Assembly (NCBI RefSeq): GCF_901709675.1
Contig: NC_051088.1
Location: 806,001 to 870,000, forward strand
Length of the DNA: 64,000 bases
Origin: Syngnathus acus
Taxonomy: Eukaryota; Chordata; Actinopteri; Syngnathiformes; Syngnathidae
Direction of reading: 5' to 3'
Shown: one piece after another, positions 40,398 to 50,696 of the stretch
Layout of the letters: each line of letters starts with the position of its first letter
Numbering within the stretch: position 1 is the stretch's first letter
Notes under the pieces: generated by a model
Database searches by the model: none
Seen by the model: only the letters and a program-made list of their open reading frames with translations
Told to the model about the DNA's origin: nothing
Position numbers and translations under genes: made by a program

Positions 40398-42008
40398 CCG
40401 TATTTTCCGCCCTAAAAGGCGCACCTAAAAACCTAAAATTTTCTCAAAAGCCGACAGTGCGCCTTATAGTCCAGTGCGCCTTATATATGGATCAATTGAT
40501 GAATTTGTTGATCCATACTGGTTGTACACAGTGCTCTGCCAAAATGTTTCAGTACGTTTTAGTACGACTAGTAAATTACAAGGTCGCATCGCTTCCCAAC
40601 ATTACGGCAACTGTAGTCAGGGGGCGTCACCGAATAGCTGTTGTACCCGCGAGGCTATTTCATTTCAAAATAGGCTGCTCCGTTAATGTTTCGAGTAAAT
40701 TTGCGGATTGATATGGAAGGGAAACATAGGTAAGCCGTACCAATGTGTTAGATCGAACTTTAGTCAGTTCCGATCATTTTATTGGAGATCGTTTGAGAAA
40801 CGCGATTGTTTACACTTTGCTGAGGCTCATGGAAGATTGCGAGCTGAGGCTCGTGGGACTTTGCGGATGGCTAATGCTATAACGATAGCTGCTATACGTA
40901 CCAGGCTATTTAATGTCAAAATAGGCTGCTCTGTTCATGTTTCGAGTAAATCTACGGATCGATATGGAAGGGAAACATAGGTAAGTAGTACCAATGCGTT
41001 AGATCGAACTTTAGTCAGTTCCGATCATTTTATAGGAGATCGTTTGAGAAACGCGATTGTTTACACTTTGCTGAGGCTCATGGGAGATTGCGAGCTGAGG
41101 CTCGTGGGACTTTGCGGATGGCTAATGCTATAACGATAGCTGCTATACGTACCAGGCTATTTCATGTCAAAATAGGCTGCTCTGTTAATGTTTCGAGTAA
41201 ATCTACGGATCGATATGGAAGGGAAACATAGGTAAGTAGTACCAATGCGTTAGATCGAACTTTAGTCAGTTCCGATCATTTTATAGGAGATCGTTTGAGA
41301 AACGCGATTGTTTACACTTTGCTGAGGCTCATGGGAGATTGCGAGCTGAGGCTCGTGAGACTTTGCGGATGGCTAATGCTATAACGATAGCTGCTATACG
41401 TACCAGGCTATTTCATGTCAAAATAGGCTGCTCTGTTAATATTTCGAGTAAATCTACGGATCGATATGGAAGGGAAACATAGGTAAGTAGTACCAATGCG
41501 TTAGATCGAACTTTAGTCAGTTCCGATCATTTTATAGGAGATCGTTTGAGAAACGCGATTGTTTACACTTTGCTGAGGCTCATGGGAGATTGCAAGCTGA
41601 GGCTCGTGGGACTTTGCGGATGGCTAATGCTATAACGATAGCTGCTATACGTACCAGGCTATTTCATGTCAAAATAGGCTGCTCTGTTAATGTTTCGAGT
41701 AAATCTGCGGATCGATATGGAAGGGAAACATAGGTAAGTAGTACCAATGCGTTAGATCGAACTTCAGTCAGTTCCGATCATTTTATAGGAGATCGTTTGA
41801 GAAACGCGATTGTTTACAGAGGGCTCGTTGGTTATTGGCTAGTGGATGCATACCGCAACCCTAGTCAACCTCAGTTTGTTGCAGTATAGCTTCTATTTTA
41901 TGCGCCTTATAATCCGGTGCGCCTTATATATGGACAAAGTTTTAAAATGGGCCGTTCATTGAAGGTGCGCCTTATAATCCGGTGCGCCTTTTAGGGCGGA
42001 AAATACGG
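40398..42008. mobile_element. TA-flanked MITE carrying a 251-bp tandem array
   Basis: Inverted termini CCGTATTTTCCGCCCTAAAA on both sides, TA flanks at 40396-40397 and 42009-42010, and several GTGCGCCTTATA motifs next to each end. The centre is a 251-bp tandem array. There is no transposase. A second copy of the same element begins at 63591. The termini place it with the pogo-like CCGTATTTT group. Confidence 0.88.
40600..41822 (+). repeat. 251-bp tandem array (about five units)
   Basis: The block tcagttccgatcatttta recurs at 40764, 41015, 41266, 41517 and 41768, an exact 251-bp period four times over. Units contain gagaaacgcgattgtttaca, ggctcatgggagattgcgag and aggctgctctgttaatgtt. They differ by only a few bases, so the array has been recently amplified or homogenised. 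A partial unit precedes the first (from about 40600). Confidence 0.92.
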
Positions 42009-42019
42009 TACAATATGGA

Positions 42020-42870
42020 TGACAAGGTTCATTACTTCCATACACTCCGGTGGGAATGTTTACGTACACAGCGCCTCTTGGTGCAATATGCAATGGACAA
42101 ACTTTTGCGACCCTCTCATACTCGGTGCCCCGTCTGTAGCGACTGAAATCAGGTGGCCAGTGTGTATCTCTGTCATTTAAACACTGCAGCACAGCCTCGC
42201 AGATGTCCTCCCCCCGTGTTTGGCCTTTTAGTGGTATCAATTTCTTCTTGCGGCCCATTAGAGTTCATGTACCTGCATAGCAGAGCTGTCTGTTTGATAT
42301 CGGTCACGTCACACGACTCATCACAGGCAATTGAGAAAGCTGGAGCTGAATTGATGTCCTTGATTTGCTGATCGGTGATATTGTTTGCCATTCAAATTAC
42401 CATTCCCTTCACTGTTTTTGTGAAGAGAGGCATGTCTTTAATTTTCTGAATGATCTCGGTTTTGTTTTTGAAGTTCGAAAATAGGCTCTCTGATATTTTA
42501 ACGAATTAATCCTTCATGTACTCGCCATCGGTGAATGGTTTTCCGCGCTTTATTATCTCCCGGGCTGCAACAAAACTTGCAGCAGTAGTAGAGTTTGGAG
42601 ATGCAATCCACTTCTTGAAACTGTCTTTTCGTTCCTCAAATTGCACCTTTCCTCTCAGTTCCAACTGGGTGATCGGCAGCAAATTTAGCATGCTTTAGCT
42701 GAAAATGTCGCTCCAAATTGCTCTTCTTGTTATATTTGACAACTTCTCATTGCAAATCAAACATTCAGGCAATCCTTCAGCATTGGCAATGAAAGCAAAT
42801 AGTTGAGTCCATTCTTTGTCCTGTTCTCATCAGCAATCTTTCTCTTTTTGCCTTTTGAATCCATGGCCCG
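42020..42870 (-). pseudogene. Charlie-like hAT transposase fragments
   Basis: Minus-strand pieces in order from 42860: a BED-finger region with a frame change, LELRGKVQFEERKDSFKKWI, ASFVAAREIIKRGKPFTDGE (near 42500-42600), then MANNITDQQIKDINSAPAFS, IACDESCDVTDIKQTALLCR and LIPLKGQTRGEDICEAVLQC near 42200. The same order of motifs occurs in the transposase at 44083-46018 (GKPFTGGEYAKTF, LALDESTDVSHLSQF, PLKGSTRGEDLFKSF). Stops and frameshifts are frequent and the C-terminal region is absent. Confidence 0.8.
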
Positions 42871-43161
42871 TCACTCACACACCTGTTTGTTTACAACTCG
42901 CCTGTGCTGTTGCTTGCTATGATGCAATTTTGCGCCATTCTGAAATTCTGTATTTTTAATATATTTTCAACTACATACATTTTCTACAGCATAAGAATGT
43001 TTGTGCCATGATTCCCATCTAATATCCATATTTAAAAAAACAAAACAAAAAAACCAACATCGTTTTCCATTTTCACGCACTTTTGCAAGAGCTCCAGGGA
43101 GCCGCTAGGGGTGTGCTAAAGAGCCGCATGCGGCTCTGGAGCCGCGGGTTGCCGACCCCAA

Positions 43162-43709
43162 GCATAGGCTATAAGAAGATTGCCAACACCCTGAAACTGA
43201 GCTGTAGCACGGTGGCTAAGACCATACAGTGGTTTAAGAGGACAAGTTCCATTCAAAACAGGTCTCGCCATGGTCGACCAAAGAAGTTAAGTGCGCGCGC
43301 TCAGCATCATATTCAGAGGTTGGCTTTGGAAAACAGGCGTATGAGTGCTGCCAGCATTGCTGTAGAAGTTGAAGGGTGTGCGGGGTCAGTCTGTCAGTGC
43401 TCAGACCATACGCCGCAGACTGCAAGGAAGCTCGCAAAAGGTTTGCTGAAGACAAGCAGACTAAGGATATGGGTTACTGGAACCATGTCCTGTGGTCTGA
43501 TGAGACCAAGATAAACATATTTGGTTCAGATGCTGTCCAGCGTGTGTGGCAGCAACCAGGTGAAGAGTACAAAGACAAGTGTGTCTTGCCTACAGTCAAG
43601 CATGGTGGTGGGAGCGTCATGGTCTGGGGCTGTATGAGTGCTGCTGGCACTGGGGAGCTACAGTTCATTGAGGGAACAATGAATGCCAACATCCATCCAT
43701 GTACTCACT
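43162..43709 (+). pseudogene. Tc1 transposase, main piece, truncated
   Basis: Continues from 40088: YKKIANTLKLSCSTVAKTIQ, RHGRPKKLSARAQHHIQRLA and RRMSAASIAVEVEG (paired-like DNA-binding part with GRPR-type hook). After a frame change and a small deletion near 43380-43420 come CKEARKRFAEDKQTKDMGYW, HVLWSDETKINIFG (first catalytic D) and KHGGGSVMVWGCMSAAGTG. The frame reaches NANIH and is then fused to inverted-repeat sequence. The second aspartate and the final glutamate are therefore deleted. Confidence 0.85.
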
Positions 43710-44082
43710 TTTGTTGCCAGCATTTTACACATTCATTGTTGCATTTTGAGTTACTTTGAAGTAACAATAAATTTACTTTGCGATCCAAGCTCTACAGCAG
43801 GGGTCGGGAACCTATGGCTCGCGAGCCAGATGTGGCTCTTTTGATGATTGCATATGGCTCGCAGATAAAACAAAATATTCTCACTTGTTTTAATCCATCC
43901 ATCGATTTTTCACTGCGCATGTCCTGTTCAGGGCTGCAGGAGCAATTGTCCATTATTTTAATTGGATGATACTGGCCTACGTTTACCGTTGCTGGGTAAA
44001 ACAGGTAAACACCCCCTTTTGAATCAGTCTGAGACTGCGTCTGCTCGGTCATTAGCTCAAAGCTAACCCTTCGACGAAGTAG

Positions 44083-46018
44083 ATGGCGAAAAGAAAAAAA
44101 GACGACGAGTATCGTACATTTCAGGACGAATGGACCGAAGAATTCGCCTTTGTGGAGAGAGCGGGTTCTGCGGTGTGTCTAATTTGCAATGACAAAATTA
44201 CATCGTTGAAACAGTCGAATGTAAAGCGGCACTTCGACACGCGCCACGCTACCTTTGCATCAAAATACCCTGCGGGAGACAGCAGAAAGAAAGCGTGCCA
44301 AGAGCTTCTGAGCAGGGTGCAAGCTAGCCAGCAGCAACTCGGCGTATGGACCCGGCAAGGTGACTATAATTCGGCTAGCTTTGCTGGTTCTTTAGCAATA
44401 GTGAGGAACGGAAAACCATTCACAGGTGGCGAGTATGCTAAAACGTTCATGCTGGATGTAGCCAATGAACTTTTTGATGATCTTCCGAACAAAGACAAGA
44501 TAATCAAACGGATACAAGACATGCCTCTGTCGGCAAGAACTGTTCATGATCGTACCATCGTGATGGCAAACAAAGTGGAGGAAACGCAAGTGAAGGACAT
44601 AAATGCAGCGCCGTTCTTTTCTCTGGCTTTGGATGAGTCAACAGACGTGAGCCATTTGTCGCAGTTCAGCGTGATTGCAAAATATGCTGTTGGTGACACT
44701 GCGCGAAGAAAGTCTTGCTGTTCTGCCATTAAAAGGGTCCACAAGAGGTGAGGATTTATTCAAGTCTTTCATGGAGTTTGCTCAAGAAAAAAGTCTACCT
44801 ATGGATAAACTTCTCTCAGTGTGTACTGATGGTGCTCCGTGTATGGTGGGGAAAAACAAAGAATTTGTGGCGCTTCTCCGTGAACATGAAAATAGACCCA
44901 TCCTAAGTTTCCATTGCATTATACACCAGGAGGCACTTTGTGCTCAGATGTGTGACAGGCAGTTTGGCGAAGTGATGTCGCTGGTCATTCGTGTGATCAA
45001 CTTTATTGTTGCCCGAGCCTTAAATGATCGCCAGTTTAAAACACTGCTGGATGAAGTTGTAAATAACTATCCTGGTCTGCTTTTGCACAGCAATGTGCGT
45101 TGGTTGTCAAGAGGGAAGGTGCTTAGCCGTTTTGCGGCTTGCCTGAACGAAATCCGGACTTTCCTTGAAATGAAAGGCGTCGGGCATCCTGAGCTAGCCG
45201 ACACCGAGTGGCTCCTCAAGCTTTACTATCTCGTAGATCTGACTGAACATCTGAACCAGCTCAACGTGAAAATGCAAGGCATTGGAAATACAGTGTTATC
45301 CCTTCAACAAGCTGTATTTGCTTTTGAAAACAAGCTGGAGCTTTTCATCACGGATCTTGAAACAGGTCGTTTACTACATTTTGAAAAACTGAGCCAATTT
45401 AAAGATGCATGCACAGCAAGTGAGCCCATTCAAAACCTTGATCTCCACCAGCTAGCTGGCTGCACATCCAGTCTCCTACAGTCCTTCAAAGCACGCTTTG
45501 GAGAATTTCGTGAGCACACTCGTCTTTTTAAGTTCATCACCCATCCAAACGAGTGTTCACTGAACACAGCCGACCTGAATTACATCCCTGGTGTCTCCGT
45601 CAGAGATTTTGAAGCAGAAGTGGCTGACCTGAAGGCCTCAGACATGTGGGTGAATAAGTTCAAGTCACTGAATGAAAATTTGGAAAGAATCACACGACAG
45701 AAAGCGGAGTTGGCGAGCAAGCACATGTGGACAGAAATGAAAAAACTCCAACCCGAAGACCAGCTGATTCTCAAAACTTGGAACGCGCTTCCTGTCACAT
45801 ACCACACACTGCAGCGTGTGAGTATTGCTGTATTGACCATGTTTGGATCTACGTATGCATGTGAGCAGTCATTCTCACATCTTAAAAACATCAAGTCCAA
45901 CCTACGATCACGTTTAACGGATGAAAGCCTCAATGCTTGCATGAAGCTTAACCTCACCAAGTACCAACCCGACTACAAAGACATCAGCAAATCCATGCAG
46001 CACCAGAAGTCGCATTAA
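44083..46018 (+). pseudogene. hAT transposase (BED finger), one frameshift
   Basis: The start MAKRKKDDEYRTFQDEWTEE leads into a BED-type finger: VCLICNDKITSLKQSNVKRH with FDTRH. Then come GKPFTGGEYAKTFMLDVANE, LALDESTDVSHLSQFSVIAK (RNase H-fold D), and after a frameshift near 44695-44710, PLKGSTRGEDLFKSFMEFAQ, VCTDGAPCMVGKNKEFVALL, SFHCIIHQEALCAQM and LLLHSNVRWLSRGKV. The C-terminal dimerisation region SIAVLTMFGSTYACEQSFSH, then LKNIKSNLRSRLTDESLNAC, is complete. About 640 residues in all, the usual size of this family, which is related to domesticated ZBED/SCAND3-type proteins. One frameshift is the only defect I saw. The host gene alternative is excluded by the transposon ends around it. 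Confidence 0.88.
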
Positions 46019-46230
46019 TGGTGAGTGTTATAACCAGGGCTGTGGACTCGGACTCGGGGACTCGGACTCGGTCGGACTCGGTCATTTTTGCCGGACTCGG
46101 ACTCGGTGCTGATTTTGACCGAGTCCACCGAGTCCGACAATAAAAAACATACGTTCAATTTTATTTTCATCATGCTGCTGAGAATGCGCGTAGGAATACT
46201 GTCCACAGCCCTGCTACGGTTATTCAATGT

Positions 46231-46550
46231 TTTGGTTGCCCTGGTTACAGAGGCGTTGCTACACTAAAGGGAGGGGAGATGATTAGCTAAAGAATGTAGT
46301 GTGGTGTAAATTAGCACTCAACCAGCTGTTCGTCTCCTATTGTTGGCTGACTCGTCCGCGAGTGAGATCAGATAACTTGAATTGCCGCTTTCCTGTGGAA
46401 CAATGCAACTAAACCTTTGCTAGACTTTATCTACTTAGTAAATTAACACACAATAACAATAAGTAACTTGTCCTAAACACTGAAACAAACATTGAGTAAA
46501 TATGGGATAACTTGTACGCAACTACTTCAAACTGTATATAACGCTTGACA
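46231..46550 (+). repeat. Dispersed repeat, copy 2 of 2
   Basis: Matches 633-955 (see that entry). It lies between the left terminus of the hAT and its first exon. Directly before it, at 46199-46213, is a stray transposon-end sequence, gtccacagccctg. Confidence 0.55.
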
Positions 46551-46967
46551 AAGAAAAACAGTTCTGACCAACAACAATCTATGAACCAAATCAGAACACT
46601 TCGCCTATGCAAATATGCTCTGCTCATTGTTGGTGAAGGCCTCTTACAGGAACAAAAACACACACACATAACAAAAGGACAGTAAGGACTCGGAGACAGA
46701 TGGCTGACAGGGAACAAAAGACATCTCTGTCACTAAAGAGGAAGAATTTAAATAACAGGAAAGTCACAACATGTAAATGACAAGGCTTTACTTAAATTAT
46801 TCCAACAGGCAGGGAAAATGTTAGCGATCCGACGTCCAATTGGAACGTCGCCTCACTTTTACGTCCGCGCTCTCAGCAAGGGACCCTATATAAGCAGAAC
46901 CAGCCAGTGTGAAAGCAGTTGCGTTCGTTCTGCATATATAATTAGCTATTTTGTCCCTCGGATAATC

Positions 46968-47141
46968 ATGGCATCCAGAAAGAGTCATGTGTGGACGTAT
47001 TTTGATGTGCAAGAAGAGAAGGCCGTGTGCATCGTAAACGATACATGTAATGCTTGGTTATCGATGGGTTCTGCTGGCGCAAATCAGCAGGCCAACCTGA
47101 AGCGCCATCTCAAGAGGAAGCACCCAGAGGCATTCGCGAAG
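46968..47141 (+). CDS. hAT transposase exon 1 (BED zinc finger)
   Basis: ATG at 46968, 58 codons: MASRKSHVWTYFDVQEEKAV, then C-I-V-N-D-T-C with a four-to-five-residue cysteine spacing, followed by NQQANLKRHLKRKHPEAFAK, which gives the paired histidines. This is a BED-type finger that recognises the transposon ends in hAT elements. A good splice donor (AAG|GTAAGC) follows at 47141, in phase 0. The genomic frame stops soon after (KVSF-stop), which supports splicing. A short middle exon probably ends at about 47330 (GAA|GTAAGT), but I could not join its frame cleanly to exon 1. An indel there may have disabled the gene. Confidence 0.75.
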
Positions 47142-47460
47142 GTAAGCTTTTGATAAGTGGATTACAATTGATTTCCGGTATAATACTGTGTTGAGATTAC
47201 TATAGTCGAACATAACAAAAATTCATGAATTCAAACTCAAATCTGTCCAAAAGTGGAAGAGGAGAACAAAAAGCCGAAAACGACGGCGACGCATGGTCCA
47301 TCGCAGATGGCTCAGACATCGATGATGAAGTAAGTATAGTCTGAAATGTTTTTTTACATTTTTACAAATGATGAAAAATGTATCAATCAAAACTCAAAAC
47401 GAAAATTGCAGATACATTATTACTTTGGCCATTTCACTAATGATTTTATTTTTTTCTCAG

Positions 47461-49066
47461 GTTTGTGACAGCGAAAGTGACGCGCAAGACAATCCAATAC
47501 ATGATGGACCGTGAGGAGTTTCAAAAGGCGGTCATTTCTCTGATTGTTCATGATGGCCTCTCGCTCGTCACATTCCAGCAGTCGGCTATGCGGACACTGC
47601 TAGGGCCTGCTGCTAATCAGCTCTCTGTCAGCCTAGACAGAGATCAGATCCGCCACATGGTGGTGGCTGAGGCCGACAGGTTGAAGGAGGAAATCAAGTC
47701 GGAGCTGAGCCAGGAATGCGTATTCATCAAGGCAGACGCCGCCACCAGGCTCATGCGGAACTACATGGGCATCAACGTCCAGTACTTCCGCGGCGGGGAG
47801 ATCAAAATCAAGACTCTTGCCATCAAGGACACCGACGGGGGGCATGACAGTGAGGCGGTCAAGAATGTCATCAACGCCGTCATCAAGGATTTTGACCTGC
47901 ATGTCCTCTCCATCGTCGTCGATAACGCAGCGACCATGAGCAAAGCCGTGCGGCTCATCAATGAGGACGACGAAGATGATACTGAAAACGAAATGGATGA
48001 GGACGAGGGGGGCGTCAATCTGGACGACGAGGTCCAGCTTGAGAAGTTCGCTGGGATTCAGGATGCCAATTTTCGAATGATTCATCACATGCGCTGTGCT
48101 ATTCACACACTGCAACTGGCAATTCGTGACGGATTGAAGGCGGAGCATGTCATGAAACTACTGGATAAAGTCCGATGGGTGGTGAAGAGACTGCGGACCC
48201 CCAATCTGCTTGCTGTCCTCCGTCGTCGAGGAGGTCTTCTCCCTGTCGTCGATGTGCCCACCCGTTGGGGAAGCACCTACCTCATGACAAAACGGCTCCT
48301 TCATCTACGAGAGCATGTCCAGGACTTGGCGGCTGCTTCTCCGGAACTTCACCTTAACGAGTCAGAATGGAAGAAGCTTGAGACCTTGGCCACGATCCTC
48401 AAGATGCCATACGATGTTACGGTCAAGCTCCAGTCGGCCTCAATCACCCCCAGCAGCTTTCTCAAGGAGTGGTCGGCCTTGAAGGCAGCGTTGCGCAAGC
48501 AGCCCCCTCTGGCTTCACCAATTGCCAATTCAATGGAGCAACGAGAGGACAAGCTCTTCGACAATGATTTTTTTCTGGCAGCCGTCTTCGTCGATGCGCG
48601 TTACCGCATTCTATTCAGCGAAGAGCAGATGGAGCGCGCCAAGAATGGCCTCCGTGCCGTTGTGAGGCGAATCCGGTCTCGTACCCACCAGCACCTGGAG
48701 GGGCCGTCGATGGAGGCCGAGGTTGATGGCTCCACATCGACGGAGGAGGATGAGTTTGAAAAAGAACTTGACAGCATTGAGCGCCGCCAGCGTTTGTCGG
48801 CCGCCACCTCGCCAACCGACATAGATGAAGAAATTGGGGCAATGTTGGCACTTGGTCGAATGAAAGAGAGCCCATTTGTTACAGCTGATCGTTATCCGTC
48901 CGGCCTCAAGGCAGCGACTCGAACACTAACAGCAATGCCAATCAGCCAAGTCAGCGTAGAGCGCCTGTTTTCCGGGCTCAAGTTTATCATGTCTGATCAG
49001 CGCGGCGCGATGAAGGCTGACTTGGTTGAGGCGATTTTGTTCCTAAGAACAAACTCAAGTCGTTGA
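47461..49066 (+). CDS. hAT transposase main exon (about 533 aa)
   Basis: Opens after a strong splice acceptor (tttttttctcag at 47449-47460) and stays open to TGA at 49064-49066. Visible landmarks: ECVFIKADAATRLMRNYMGI and VQYFRGGEIKIKTLAIKDTD (start of the RNase H fold), DFDLHVLSIVVDNAATMSKA (second acidic region), an acidic insert EDDEDDTENEMDEDE, RMIHHMRCAIHTLQLAIRD, VPTRWGSTYLMTKRLLHLRE (the conserved hAT R-W block), LAAVFVDARYRILFSEEQ, and the C-terminal dimerisation part ISQVSVERLFSGLKFIMSD with LVEAILFLRTN. All blocks expected of a hAT transposase appear in order without a stop. It would excise and insert CAGGGCTGTGG-ended elements. The initiating codon lies upstream in exon 1. Confidence 0.88.
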
Positions 49067-49580
49067 ATTGAAACTTGAAAGTATCTGTTTATTGTATTTC
49101 GTTTATATGTTTAATAAAGAGAAAGCCATCATAAAACTGTTGTAATTATTTAGATTTTGATCTAAATTAGCCTTGAATAAAGACTAAGCAGTCACATGAA
49201 TTAAAAAAAAAAAATGGACAGCCGGACTCGGACTCGTGGTCAAGAGGCCGGACTCGGACTCGGACTCGGTGCAAAAATCTGACCGAGTCCACAGCCCTGG
49301 TTATAACAACATTATTTAAAAGAATAAATTCAGAGGCTTATTATACTGACATTTAGTTGAATTCACTTTTAAAATATATTATATGGCTCTCACTGAAATA
49401 AATTTCCAAATTTTTTGCTTTCATGGCTCTCTTAGTCAAAAAGGTTCCCGACCCCTGCTCTACAGTGACTACTTAACATTGGATTAAAGTTCATTTCTTC
49501 AGTGTTGTCCCATGACAAGATATAATTAAAACATTGCAGAAATGAGAGGGGTGTACTCACTTTTGTGAGATATTGTGCCT

Positions 49581-49632
49581 GCCTACCTACCTACCTACCT
49601 ACCTACCTACCTACCTACCTACCTACCTACCT
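49581..49632. repeat. CCTA microsatellite, right part
   Basis: Continuation of the array at 36805-36882 on the far side of the Tc1 insertion. Confidence 0.9.
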
Positions 49633-49995
49633 ACCCAACCTACCTTATCTAACTATACACCCACCCACAGACGGACGGACGGACGGATGGATGGGGAGGG
49701 GCGAGAGCGCGGACGCGGGACAGAGACGCAAACTGACACCATGACAACAAACAATGTGACACGAGGCTACGAGGAGGAGGCATGGATAAGTTCTACTCTG
49801 CGTGGCGATCTGCGCCACAGAGGAGCAAAGACGTGATAATTGTGATACATACATCCATCCATTATCTGAACCGCTTATCCTCAGTCAAAATTAAATGATA
49901 GCGACGTGGCAGCAAAGAACAGCATATAGGAACTACAGTAACACAAAATACAATTCCATTGCAATTGCCTACACAATTTTATTTTGGAATGAAAC
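49633..49995. other. No gene; simple GGAC/GGAT repeat and a short SINE/LINE tail
   Basis: A GACG/GATG simple repeat at 49671-49694 is followed by unremarkable sequence. At about 49850-49880, catccatccattatctgaac matches the tail of the SINE family seen at 4433. Confidence 0.4.
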
Positions 49996-49997
49996 TA

Positions 49998-50696
49998 CTG
50001 TATTTTTTGGACTAAAAGTCGCTCCGGAGTATAAATCGCATCAGCCACAAAATGCACAATAAAGGGAAAAAAAACATATATGAGTCGCACTGGAGTATAA
50101 GTCGCATTTTGGGGGAAATTTATTTGACAAAATCCAACACCAATAACAGACATGAACCAGCAACAACAGGCTAAACGATACGGTATGCTAACGTGACATA
50201 AACACAAAGGAGGAGCTGAGAATATTAACAGTTATCCAAATAACTATAACATAAATAACACCTTTATCAAACCATCTGTGTCACACGTTGAATAACGATT
50301 ATATAAACAACAATATTATCAAACCATCTGTGTCACTCCAAATCATTAAATCCATCGATCGAATTTGCCGTTTTATGTAAACAACGCCGCGTGTGCGCTG
50401 CGCCGCTGAGGTCGGACTCGTCGTAAATTGCAGTTCAAATTATTCCACAGGCCAATATAACGATATATAAACTATATATCAAATAGCTATAATATAAACA
50501 ACAATTTTATCAAACCATCTGTGTCACTCCAAATCATTAAATCCATCAATAGAATTCTTCGTCCTTTATGTAAACAACGCCGCGTGTGCGCCGTGCCACT
50601 GATGTCTTCAGTTGTAGTTCAAATTACAGTCATCCCTCGCTACTTTGCGGTTCGTTTATCGCAGTTTCACTACATTGCGGATTTTTTTCCCCAATT
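49998..50696. mobile_element. MITE of the CCGTATTTTT group, truncated on the right
   Basis: The left end is TACTGTATTTTTTGGACTAAA followed by AGTCGCTCCGGAGTATAA, matching 11555 onward. Internal blocks accatctgtgtcactcc, aatcattaaatccatc and tttatgtaaacaacgccgcg repeat several times as in that copy. The homology runs as far as ttgcggttcgtttatcgcagtttcac (cf. 13083). The right terminal inverted repeat is missing, replaced by the 3' end of the LINE at 50697. Confidence 0.8.

Larger units (their letters stand above)
40089..43161 (-). mobile_element. hAT (Charlie-like) transposon remnant in Tc1
   Basis: The left end is CAGGGGTCGGCAACC and the right end in reverse is TTGGGGTCGGCAACCCGCGG. Subterminal AGAGCCGCATGCGGCTCTGG palindromic motifs lie near the right end. 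The flanking 8-bp repeats are gcctaggc (40081-40088) and gcataggc (43162-43169), one mismatch. The minus-strand transposase is broken and its C-terminal two thirds is missing, replaced by a MITE at 40398-42008. Confidence 0.82.
46035..49299 (+). mobile_element. Autonomous-looking hAT transposon with ACTCGG-repeat termini
   Basis: 3265 bp, starting CAGGGCTGTGGACTCGGACT and ending ACCGAGTCCACAGCCCTG, with an exact 8-bp duplication gttataac (46027-46034 and 49300-49307). Both ends have runs of GGACTCGG. It carries a BED-finger exon and a 533-codon transposase exon with no internal stop. The truncated derivative at 22289-24057 shares both ends. It is the youngest layer of a four-deep nest: microsatellite, Tc1, hAT, hAT. 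Confidence 0.93.
43798..49457 (+). mobile_element. hAT transposon (Charlie-like), interrupted by another hAT
   Basis: Starts CAGGGGTCGGGAACCTATGG and ends AAGGTTCCCGACCCCTG, with an exact 8-bp duplication ctctacag (43790-43797 and 49458-49465). TGGCTC-type subterminal motifs occur at both ends. It encodes a BED-finger transposase at 44083-46018. A second hAT is inserted 16 bp after that stop codon. Without the inner insertion it is about 2.4 kb, normal for the group. Confidence 0.92.

Noticed and set aside
40600-41822. Regular repeats considered as a CRISPR array
   Set aside because: The 251-bp period is uniform with no spacer/repeat division, and the genome is eukaryotic; it is a tandem satellite-like array in a MITE.
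44083-46018. Domesticated host ZBED/SCAND3-type gene
   Set aside because: The frame lies inside intact hAT termini with an exact 8-bp duplication and contains a frameshift, so it is the transposon's own transposase.
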